From: an uncultured Collinsella sp. | GTDB lineage: Bacteria; Actinomycetota; Coriobacteriia; Coriobacteriales; Coriobacteriaceae | Length of the DNA stretch: 15,739 nt | Assembly (NCBI GenBank): GCA_900758845.1 | Contig: CAAESW010000051.1 | Span: forward strand, 1-15,739 | Direction: 5' to 3' | Shown here: in pieces, positions 6,195-12,074 of the stretch | Position numbering within the stretch: position 1 is the stretch's first letter | Layout of the letters: every line of letters begins with the position of its first letter | Made by a program: the position numbers and the translations under genes | Notes under the pieces: generated by a model | Database searches by the model: none | The model's input: only the letters and a program-made list of their open reading frames with translations | Told to the model about the DNA's origin: nothing

Positions 6195-7721
6195 ATGGAA
6201 TCGACTGATGTACTGGTAATTGGATCTGGCATTGCGGGCCTTTGCGCCGCCATCGAAGCAGCACGCACGGGTGTAACCGTCGCTGTAGCAAGCGCAGGCA
6301 AGACTATGAGTGGATCGAGCTTCTTCCCCGGAACCTGGGGCCTAGGGCTTATCGGACCCGTTAACGAAGACGACGAGCAGGACCTCATCGACACCATCCT
6401 GGCCGTCGGCGGCGGCGTTGCCGACCCCGAACTCGTCCAAGCGTTCGTCCACGGCATTCCCCAAGCGATTGACTGGCTCGAGCAAGACCTGGGCGTTGAG
6501 CTCCAGCGTCCGCAAAGCGCCAAGAGTGCTCAACAAAAGCAATTTATCCCCTGCTTTGACCACAAGACGCGCATGTGGCGCGGCCTCACCCGCAAGCCCC
6601 TTGAGGGCGCTCTGACGACCTGGATCGAGTCGCTCGGCATTCGCCTGCTCCCCCGCCATGAGCTTATCGACCTTGTTGAGGACACGAACGGCAGAATAAC
6701 CGGAACCGTACTCTACGACCTTACCGAAAATCGAATCGTGCCCTTTGCTGCCAAGGCCACGGTCATCGCAGCCGGTGGCACAGGCGGCCTGTTCGAGCGC
6801 AGCCTTACGTCGGCTGATGTGCTCAGTTCCTCGCAGGCCATCGCGCTGGCGCACGGCGCAACACTTACTAATATAGAGTTCATGCAGATGATGCCCGGCT
6901 TCATCGAGCCCAGGCGTAACTTGGTCTTCAATGAGAAAACCTGGCGCTACGTGCACGTAGACCAGCCGGTAGATATTGCCGACGACAAGCTGGACGACCT
7001 GCTCGAGCAGCGCTCTGGATATGGTCCCTTCACGTCACGCTTGGCCTCCCGCGCTATCGATCTCGTCATCGATCAGGCAGGTGTCGAAGGCCTGGCACTC
7101 CACTACGACTTCCCCCGCGAGGATGTCCCAGAGTTTGTGCAGACCTTTGCCACCTGGCTGCAAGACGAGCACGGCATCGCGCCGACCGACGAGATGCGCG
7201 TTGCGATGTATGCCCACGCTGCTAACGGCGGCATCAAGATCGATAAGACCGCGCACACGGGCGTTGAGGGCCTCTACGCTTGCGGCGAGGCGACAGGCGG
7301 CATGCACGGCGCCGACCGCATTGGTGGCTTGTCAAGCGCCAACGGCATCGTATTCGGACGTATCGCGGGCGCATCGGCAGCCCTCACAGCGCAGAAAGAG
7401 CCTGAAGCGGCCCTGAAGACGGATATCACCCTCCCCCAGTACGGCATTGCCACAACAGATGCCGATCGCCTGACACACAGCCTTAGGCACACGATGAGCA
7501 CCTATTGCATGATCAACAGGACCGAAACAGGCCTATCCGAGGCCCTGCAACAGCTTGAAAGCCTGCAAGACAAGGCCATGGCGCTGAGCAAGCCGCATGC
7601 CGATGACAGCGAGATCGCAGCCCTCGCCCGCCTACAGTCGCAGATTCAGCTGTCGACGGAGATGGTCAAAGCCATGCGTAAGCGGACCGAAAGTCTCGGA
7701 TCGCACTATCGAGCGGATTAA
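6195..7721 (+). CDS. FAD-dependent oxidoreductase, fumarate reductase / L-aspartate oxidase superfamily
   Basis: A soluble 508-residue flavoprotein. The FAD-binding Rossmann motif is DVLVIGSGIAGLCAAIEAA (5-23, with G10, G12, G15). The second FAD site is GLYACGEATGGMHGADRIGG (359-378), followed by LSSANGIVFGRIAG. The C-terminal helical part ends in RTESLGSHYRAD (497-508), the usual ending of succinate dehydrogenase, fumarate reductase and NadB flavoproteins. SRAIDL (285-290) matches the segment carrying the catalytic arginine (R286). Two features differ: the usual EFxQFHPT is EFMQMMPGF (228-236), with Met at the histidine position, and no histidine for covalent FAD is seen near residues 38-55. 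The ATG at 6195 has GAAAGGA upstream. No nadA, nadC or frdB genes are adjacent, so the substrate is open; L-aspartate oxidase or a fumarate-reductase-like activity on another acid are both possible. Confidence 0.8.
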   Translation: MESTDVLVIGSGIAGLCAAIEAARTGVTVAVASAGKTMSGSSFFPGTWGLGLIGPVNEDDEQDLIDTILAVGGGVADPELVQAFVHGIPQAIDWLEQDLGVELQRPQSAKSAQQKQFIPCFDHKTRMWRGLTRKPLEGALTTWIESLGIRLLPRHELIDLVEDTNGRITGTVLYDLTENRIVPFAAKATVIAAGGTGGLFERSLTSADVLSSSQAIALAHGATLTNIEFMQMMPGFIEPRRNLVFNEKTWRYVHVDQPVDIADDKLDDLLEQRSGYGPFTSRLASRAIDLVIDQAGVEGLALHYDFPREDVPEFVQTFATWLQDEHGIAPTDEMRVAMYAHAANGGIKIDKTAHTGVEGLYACGEATGGMHGADRIGGLSSANGIVFGRIAGASAALTAQKEPEAALKTDITLPQYGIATTDADRLTHSLRHTMSTYCMINRTETGLSEALQQLESLQDKAMALSKPHADDSEIAALARLQSQIQLSTEMVKAMRKRTESLGSHYRAD

Positions 7722-7763
7722 ACCGGACACCTATCTAAAGCAGAACACAATCAATCGATATCC

Positions 7764-7799
7764 ATGGGCCCCGTGAGCTTGAAGCAGCACGGGGCCCAT
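7764..7799. terminator. Perfect 12-bp hairpin downstream of the flavoprotein gene
   Basis: ATGGGCCCCGTG (7764-7775) and CACGGGGCCCAT (7788-7799) form a perfect stem with a 12-base loop, 43 bases past the flavoprotein stop. There is no U-rich tail on either strand, so this is either a tail-less (possibly Rho-assisted) terminator or an mRNA 3'-end stabiliser. Confidence 0.5.
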
Positions 7800-7839
7800 T
7801 CGTGTCCGCACGACAGCGTATCCTTATTCTGAATATAGA

Positions 7840-7854
7840 GCGGGCAAAGCCCGC
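7840..7854 (+). promoter_or_regulatory. Small hairpin in the dinD leader
   Basis: GCGGGC (7840-7845) and GCCCGC (7849-7854) form a 6-bp stem with an AAA loop, 28 bases before the dinD ATG and just upstream of its GAGGAGGAG ribosome site. It lies immediately after a possible -10 (TATAGA, 7834-7839), so it may sit at the very 5' end of the mRNA. No LexA-type palindrome was recognised here. Confidence 0.3.
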
Positions 7855-7882
7855 ATAGAAAATAGACCAGCGAGGAGGAGAT

Positions 7883-8743
7883 ATGGACAGCAGGGATATC
7901 GAGAAATGGCGTGTCGAACTTGACAGCTACGCCCATGTGGAAGACGGCGTTGAGTATTGGCTCGCACGCGATTTAATGGAACCCATGGGGTACACTCGAT
8001 GGGAGAACTTCGCCGAAGTTGTTAAGAGGGCAAAAGTCTCGTGCGAAACAAACAAAACTCCAGTTGATTCCCATTTTCGTGACACCACGAAAATGGTAAC
8101 TGCCGGTGTCGCCGCTCGCGCGGTTAAAGACTACAAACTTACGCGCTATGCATGCTATTTAATCGCACAGAACGGAGATTCAAACAAGCCAGAGATCGCG
8201 CTCGCCCAGGCATACTTTGCCGTGCAGACGCGCCGCCAAGAGCTCATAGAGCAGCGCTTCGCAGAGATTCAGCGCTTGCAGGCGCGCCACTCGCTATCCG
8301 ATTCAGAGAAACAGCTCTCGGGTATTGCGTTCAAACGCGGCGTGGACTCCAAAGGATTCGCGATCATCAAGTCGAAGGGCGATGAGGCGTTATTCGGCGG
8401 CAGAAGCACGGCGGAAATGAAGCAGCAGCTCGGCGTACCCAAGAGCGCGGCATTGGCGGACAGGTTAGCCGATGTCCTCATCAAAGCAAAGGACCTCACG
8501 AACTCGATGACGGCCTTCAACGCCGAGGAACACGACTTGTACGGTCTGGACCAGATCAAACAAGAACACGTCGAGAACAACACGAGCGTGCGTGGCAGCC
8601 TCATCGACCGCGGAATTGTTCCCGAGAACCTACCGCCTGCCGAGGATACAAAAAAGCTCGAGCGTCGCGTGAAGGCAGACGAGAAGAAACTCAAGGAGGG
8701 TACTGACGGTTTCACCGATCCCCAGGGTAGACTCAATCTGTGA
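7883..8743 (+). CDS. dinD: DinD-type DNA-damage-inducible protein
   Basis: A 286-residue protein close to E. coli DinD (about 274 residues) in size and sequence pattern. The N-terminus VEYWLARDLMEPMGYTRWENF (23-43) is the BRO/phage antirepressor-like domain that fits this family. The hallmark stretch TTKMVTAG...DYKLTRYACYLIAQNGDSNKPEIALAQAYFAVQTRRQE spans residues 68-120. SGIAFKRGVDSKGFAIIKSKGDEALF (146-171) and NMTAFN-like SMTAFNAEEH (208-217) follow. In E. coli DinD is SOS-induced and inhibits RecA filament activity; the same here is inference. The ATG is preceded by an excellent GAGGAGGAG. Codon use is less GC-rich than that of its neighbours (for example AAA, TTA and ACA codons), suggesting horizontal acquisition next to the tRNA cluster. 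A perfect 11-bp inverted repeat lies inside the gene at 8071-8096. The end is followed directly by the convergent tRNA terminator. Confidence 0.85.
   Translation: MDSRDIEKWRVELDSYAHVEDGVEYWLARDLMEPMGYTRWENFAEVVKRAKVSCETNKTPVDSHFRDTTKMVTAGVAARAVKDYKLTRYACYLIAQNGDSNKPEIALAQAYFAVQTRRQELIEQRFAEIQRLQARHSLSDSEKQLSGIAFKRGVDSKGFAIIKSKGDEALFGGRSTAEMKQQLGVPKSAALADRLADVLIKAKDLTNSMTAFNAEEHDLYGLDQIKQEHVENNTSVRGSLIDRGIVPENLPPAEDTKKLERRVKADEKKLKEGTDGFTDPQGRLNL
8071..8096. repeat. Perfect 11-bp inverted repeat inside dinD
   Basis: CCATTTTCGTG (8071-8081) and CACGAAAATGG (8086-8096) are exact reverse complements separated by ACAC. The site lies over codons 63-72 of dinD and could form a hairpin in mRNA or be a two-fold protein site in DNA. 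Confidence 0.7.
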
Positions 8744-8786
8744 AAGCGGCCGCGCCCTTTCGGGTTCGACCCCATGCGAGGTTAAC

Positions 8787-8817
8787 AAAAAAGCGACCAG
8801 CCTAAGCCAGTCGCTTT
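8787..8817 (-). terminator. Terminator of the tRNA cluster
   Basis: Read on the minus strand, AAAGCGAC (8817-8810) pairs with GTCGCTTT (8797-8790) around a 12-base loop, with T residues continuing to 8787 for a run of six. It lies 10 bases past the CCA of the last tRNA-Lys. Its stem also offers a weaker stop for the plus-strand dinD transcript. Confidence 0.8.
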
Positions 8818-8826
8818 AACATGCTT

Positions 8827-8902
8827 TGGTGGGCCGTCAGGGGGTCGAACCCTGGACCTTGGGATTAAGAGTCCCCTGCTCTACCAACTGAGCTAACGAC
8901 CC
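8827..8902 (-). tRNA. tRNA-Lys(CTT), copy 1 (last in the transcript)
   Basis: A complete 76-base cloverleaf with encoded CCA. The acceptor GGGTCGT pairs with ACGGCCC through one G-T pair. The D arm is GCTC/GAGC, the anticodon loop is CTCTTAA with anticodon CTT (reads AAG lysine codons), and the T stem CAGGG/CCCTG has the loop TTCGACC. The anticodon stem has a G27-A43 mismatch at its base. It differs from the neighbouring copy at a single base in the T loop (C at position 59 rather than A). Confidence 0.95.
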
Positions 8903-8906
8903 AAAG

Positions 8907-8932
8907 CTAAAGTCCGTTATGGCGGACTTTAG
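8907..8932 (-). repeat. 10-bp hairpin in the spacer between the two tRNA-Lys genes
   Basis: CTAAAGTCCG (8907-8916) and CGGACTTTAG (8923-8932) are perfect complements with a 6-base loop. There is no T tail on the minus strand, so it is more likely an RNA-processing or spacer hairpin than a terminator. Confidence 0.6.
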
Positions 8933-8945
8933 AGGAGATATCGTG

Positions 8946-9021
8946 TGGTGGGCCGTCAGGGGTTCGAACCCTGGACCTTGGGATTAAGAGTCCCCTGCTC
9001 TACCAACTGAGCTAACGACCC
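8946..9021 (-). tRNA. tRNA-Lys(CTT), copy 2 (middle of the transcript)
   Basis: Identical to the other tRNA-Lys over 76 bases except for one T-loop base; here the loop is the canonical TTCGAAC. It has anticodon CTT, encoded CCA and the same G27-A43 mismatch in the anticodon stem. The pair looks like a recent tandem duplication. Confidence 0.96.
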
Positions 9022-9043
9022 GATATCAACACGAAGCAAGAAC

Positions 9044-9121
9044 TGGGGTGGGTAAAGGGACTCGAACCCTCGACCTACGGGACCACAACCCGTCGCTCTA
9101 GCCAACTGAGCTACACCCACC
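9044..9121 (-). tRNA. tRNA-His(GTG), first in the transcript
   Basis: The cloverleaf has anticodon stem ACGGG/CCCGT around TTGTGGT (anticodon GTG). The acceptor GTGGGTG pairs with TACCCAC, the discriminator is C73 and CCA is encoded. An extra 5' G (complement of base 9121) faces C73, which is the G-1 identity element of histidine tRNAs. It is the first gene after the promoter at 9148-9176. Confidence 0.96.
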
Positions 9122-9147
9122 GTGTCCTGTGCGCTTCGCGCTCGACT

Positions 9148-9176
9148 ATTATTGCAAGGAACGCCACGCGATGCAA
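9148..9176 (-). promoter_or_regulatory. Promoter of the His-Lys-Lys tRNA operon
   Basis: On the minus strand TTGCAT (9176-9171) is followed, after exactly 17 bases, by AATAAT (9153-9148). Transcription would begin about 20 bases before tRNA-His. Immediately upstream (9182-9211) is an A/T-rich stretch with a TTTTCA/TGAAAA inverted repeat, resembling an UP element as expected for a stable-RNA promoter. Confidence 0.75.
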
Positions 9177-9286
9177 GCCCCAATTTTCAAGAATTTTGAA
9201 AAGAGTTTTTCGAGCGCGTTTCGAGCAATTCCCACCGGTTCCATAGGAGTAAACTTGCCCCACTGCAAATCCTCGAAAGGACCGGC

Positions 9287-10468
9287 ATGAAAGAACTCTC
9301 CAACCGCACGGCAACATTTACCGATTCGGTCATCCGCCGCATGACACGCATCTCCAATAAGTACGATGCCGTCAACCTGTCGCAGGGCTTCCCCGACTTC
9401 GATCCTCCGGCACAGCTGCTCAACAGCCTGAGCACCATCGCCGCCGACCCCAAGCCGCTCTACCACCAGTACTCCATTACCTGGGGCTCCCAGGCCATGC
9501 GCGAGGCGCTCGCCGCCAAACAGGAGCACTTTATGGGCATGCCGATCGACCCCAACCAGAATATCGTGGTCACCTGCGGCTCCACCGAGGCCATGATGGC
9601 CGCCATGATGACGGTTACGAACCCCGGAGACAAGGTCGTCATCTTCTCGCCGTTCTACGAGAACTACGGCGCTGACACCATTCTCTCGGGTGCCGAGCCC
9701 ATCTATGTGCCGCTCAACCCGCCCACGTTCGACTTTGACCGCGAGACGCTCGAGGCAGCCTTCCGCGACAACGACCCCAAGGCCATCGTCCTGTGCAACC
9801 CTTCCAACCCTTGCGGCAAGGTCTTTACGCGCGAGGAGCTCACCTTCATCGCCGACCTCTGCAAAAAGTACGACGCCTACTGCATTACCGACGAGGTATA
9901 CGAGCACATCGTCTACGCGCCCCACGAGCACGTCTATATGGCCACGCTGCCCGGCATGTTCGAGCGAACCATCAGCTGCAGCTCGCTGTCTAAGACGTAC
10001 TCCATCACCGGTTGGCGCCTTGGCTACACCATCGCCCCGGCCCAGATCACCGAGCGTATCAAGAAGGTCCACGACTTTCTCACCGTGGGTGCCGCCGCTC
10101 CCCTGCAGGAAGCCGTTGTCACCGCCCTCAACTTCGACGACAGCTATTACGATGAGGTCCTCGACCTCTACACCGCCAAACGCGACTTGTTCTGCCAGGG
10201 GCTCGATAGCATCGGTCTTGAGCATAACGTGCCGCAGGGCGCCTACTACGTCATGATGGACATCTCTGAGTTTGGCTATGACAGCGACCTCGAATTCTGC
10301 GAGGACCTCGCATCCAAGGTGGGCGTGGGCGCCGTGCCCGGCTCGAGCTTCTTCCGCGAGCCCGTCAACCATCTGATTCGTTTCCACTTTGCCAAGCGGG
10401 ATGAGACGCTTAACGCGGCACTGGAGAACCTCAAGTCGCTACGTGATAAAATCAAGCCGCGCGGGTAA
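9287..10468 (+). CDS. Class I/II PLP-dependent aminotransferase (KAT / methionine aminotransferase-like)
   Basis: A 393-residue fold-type I aminotransferase, cytoplasmic. NLSQGFPDFDPP (30-41) is the characteristic opening of the kynurenine/methionine aminotransferase branch. The PLP-binding residues are visible: N174 in NPSNPCG, D202 in ITDEVYEH, the Schiff-base lysine K236 in SSLSKTYS, R244 in TGWRLGY, and the substrate-carboxylate arginine R365 in LIRFHFAK. The length is normal for the family. The ATG has GAAAGGA about 9 bases upstream. The gene stands alone, with its own terminator at 10495-10539, so context does not narrow the amino acid. Transamination of methionine, aromatic amino acids or glutamine with a 2-oxo acid would fit; an aspartate aminotransferase role is less likely given the opening motif. 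Confidence 0.88.
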   Translation: MKELSNRTATFTDSVIRRMTRISNKYDAVNLSQGFPDFDPPAQLLNSLSTIAADPKPLYHQYSITWGSQAMREALAAKQEHFMGMPIDPNQNIVVTCGSTEAMMAAMMTVTNPGDKVVIFSPFYENYGADTILSGAEPIYVPLNPPTFDFDRETLEAAFRDNDPKAIVLCNPSNPCGKVFTREELTFIADLCKKYDAYCITDEVYEHIVYAPHEHVYMATLPGMFERTISCSSLSKTYSITGWRLGYTIAPAQITERIKKVHDFLTVGAAAPLQEAVVTALNFDDSYYDEVLDLYTAKRDLFCQGLDSIGLEHNVPQGAYYVMMDISEFGYDSDLEFCEDLASKVGVGAVPGSSFFREPVNHLIRFHFAKRDETLNAALENLKSLRDKIKPRG

Positions 10469-10494
10469 GGACGGCCCGGCAACTAAAGCAACCA

Positions 10495-10539
10495 AAGAAG
10501 CCCCGCACCGCCCGCCACGTTGCGAGGCTTCTTCTTTTT
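10495..10539 (+). terminator. Terminator of the aminotransferase gene
   Basis: AAGAAGCC (10495-10502) pairs with GGCTTCTT (10526-10533). The stem continues, after one mismatch, with CGCA/TGCG (10504-10507 with 10521-10524), and TTTTT follows. It lies 27 bases past the stop. Confidence 0.85.
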
Positions 10540-10568
10540 ATAGCGCTTTCTTAAATGGTTTAGAGCCC

Positions 10569-10574
10569 TATACT
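10569..10574 (+). promoter_or_regulatory. Possible -10 box of the ROK kinase gene
   Basis: TATACT, five of six to the consensus, lies 38 bases before the kinase ATG and after the preceding terminator. The -35 position (around 10546-10552, CTTTCTT) is poor. Confidence 0.4.
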
Positions 10575-10612
10575 TTAGTCACGGAGCAACTCGTCCCAGA
10601 GAGAGGAATACT

Positions 10613-11503
10613 ATGGCAGAACAGCAGCTTATCGGAGCGCTCGAGGCCGGCGGCACCAAGATGGTCTGCGCCACGGGCTATGCAGACGGTACGGTCCTGG
10701 AGCGTGAGCAGATCGCGACCACGACCCCGCAGGAGACCGTTGAGGCCGTCAATGCATGGTTTGCGAACAAGGGCATCGCCGCGCTGGGCATCGGCGCCTT
10801 TGGACCCACCGCAGTCAACCCTGCCTCGCCCCAATACGGCAAGATCCTGGAGACGCCCAAAACGGCATGGCGCTACTTCGACCTGCTGGGCACCATCCAA
10901 AACGAGCTCAATATTCCCTGCGGCTACGACACCGACGTCAACGTTGCCTGCTTGGGCGAGGTCACCTTTGGTTGCGCCCAGGGCCTCACGGACGTGGTCT
11001 ACCTGACCATCGGCACCGGTGTGGGCGCCGGCGTGCTCTCGGGCGGTAAGCTCGTACACGGCATGATGCATCCCGAGGCCGGCCACATCCTGGTCACGCG
11101 CGACCCGCGCGACACCATCGGCGAGCATAGCGCTTGCCCCTTCCATGACAACTGCCTCGAGGGCCTCATCGCCGGCCCCGGCGTTAAAAAGCGCTGGGAT
11201 GGCAAGAGCGCCGGAGACATGGCCGATGACCCAGAGGCCATGGACCTGCTCGCAGGCTATCTAGCACAGGCGCTCATGACCTACACGCTGTGCTACGCGC
11301 CGCAAAAGATCATCATCGGCGGCGGTGTGGCCGACCACACCCCCATCGTGCCGCTCGCACGCAAAAAGTGTGCCGAGATGCTCAACGGCTATATCGTCAC
11401 GCCCGAGGTCAACGACATCGATAACTACATCGTCAACAACAGCCTCGAGGGCAAGCAGGGCATTATGGGCTGCCTGGCCCTGGGCGCACAGGCGCTTCAG
11501 TAG
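10613..11503 (+). CDS. ROK-family sugar kinase, fructokinase-like
   Basis: A 296-residue ATP-dependent hexokinase of the ROK family. The phosphate loop is GALEAGGTK (8-16), GIGAFGP (59-65) is the sugar-contact segment, and the catalytic base is D108 in YDTDVNVACLGE. TIGTGVGAG (132-140) is the adenosine/phosphate loop. The zinc-binding region has H158 in PEAGH and C175, H178 and C181 in CPFHDNC, followed by LEGLIAGP. The CPFHxxCLEGLxAGP form and the EAGGTK opening point to the fructokinase (ScrK/GmuE) subgroup rather than glucokinase, so fructose to fructose 6-phosphate is the likely reaction, though mannose is possible. The start has AGAGAGGA seven bases upstream. No sugar transporter or regulator is adjacent. 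It is followed by a strong shared terminator. Confidence 0.88.
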   Translation: MAEQQLIGALEAGGTKMVCATGYADGTVLEREQIATTTPQETVEAVNAWFANKGIAALGIGAFGPTAVNPASPQYGKILETPKTAWRYFDLLGTIQNELNIPCGYDTDVNVACLGEVTFGCAQGLTDVVYLTIGTGVGAGVLSGGKLVHGMMHPEAGHILVTRDPRDTIGEHSACPFHDNCLEGLIAGPGVKKRWDGKSAGDMADDPEAMDLLAGYLAQALMTYTLCYAPQKIIIGGGVADHTPIVPLARKKCAEMLNGYIVTPEVNDIDNYIVNNSLEGKQGIMGCLALGAQALQ

Positions 11504-11586
11504 CAGACGCACCCACAGGGCGTGGCGCGCCCGGCAAATCCGACCTACGGAACGACGCCACCACGCCTCATATAAGCCCTCAAATA

Positions 11587-11632
11587 AAAAAGGCCGCCTA
11601 GGACCAAACAATACGTCCTAGGCGGCCTTTTT
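11587..11632. terminator. Perfect bidirectional terminator between kinase and vanZ-like gene
   Basis: AAAAAGGCCGCCTAGGAC (11587-11604) and its exact reverse complement (11615-11632) form an 18-bp palindrome with a 10-base loop, giving an oligo-T end on each strand. It ends the kinase transcript from the left and the vanZ-like transcript from the right. The vanZ-like stop codon lies in the stem. Confidence 0.95.
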
Positions 11633-12067
11633 AGCGCACATCAGCGACCGTAAGAGATATCGGAGCACAACGCCCGTTGCCGCTCCACAGCAGTCGATCA
11701 TCACATCGGTGATCATGCCGGCGCGTCCCGGCACAAAGAGCTGAATCGTCTCGTCGATCGAGGGAATCAGCAGCAGGAACACCGCCGTGGGCAGCAGCAC
11801 GTCAAAGGTGCGCCGGCCCTCAAAATCAAAGGCGTGCGTTGCCAAGATGCCGAGCACCATATACTCGGTAAAATGCGCGCACTTGCGAACAACAAAGTTG
11901 GTCACCCATTCATATGGAAGTCCCACGCTGTGCAGGAAACCGCGGATAGCTTCCATGACCGTTAGGCTCAGCGAGCCCGACCCCGAGCCGGGAACCAGCG
12001 AATTGCCCCAGATCAAGAGCGCCATCAGGCAGGTTACAACCGCCCATTTTCGATTGATCTTAACCAT
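11618..12067 (-). CDS. VanZ-family membrane protein
   Basis: A 149-residue integral membrane protein. The first membrane segment is about residues 8-24. The VanZ signature follows: RKCAHFTEYMVLG (61-73), then a hydrophobic segment ending IPSIDETIQLFVPGRAGMIT (101-120), then DVMIDCCGAATGVVLRYLL (121-139) as the last segment. VanZ itself raises teicoplanin resistance in enterococci by an unknown mechanism. Most family members are unlinked to vancomycin genes, and no van genes are here. The ATG at 12067 has GGAGG overlapping the stop of the upstream gene, about 12 bases before. A GTG at 12088 would add seven residues but lacks a ribosome site. Only 7 bases separate it from the preceding gene, so the two are one operon. 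The stop codon TAG is inside the terminator stem. Confidence 0.85.
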   Translation of the reverse strand: MVKINRKWAVVTCLMALLIWGNSLVPGSGSGSLSLTVMEAIRGFLHSVGLPYEWVTNFVVRKCAHFTEYMVLGILATHAFDFEGRRTFDVLLPTAVFLLLIPSIDETIQLFVPGRAGMITDVMIDCCGAATGVVLRYLLRSLMCAKKAA

Positions 12068-12074
12068 GCAGAAG

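Noticed and set aside
7800..7882. LexA-box search upstream of dinD
   Set aside because: I expected an SOS operator but saw no CGAAC...GTTCG-like palindrome or close variant, so none is reported.
8762..8773. GGGTTCGACCCC after dinD, resembling a tRNA T arm and thus a possible attachment-site remnant
   Set aside because: It is in the opposite orientation to the tRNA-Lys genes, and the flanking bases do not extend the match or form a T stem; the sequence is nearly palindromic, so chance similarity is likely.
11519..11567. GGCGTGG/CCACGCC inverted repeat after the kinase gene
   Set aside because: The 35-base loop and short arms make it a weak structure, and the perfect terminator just downstream accounts for transcript ending.
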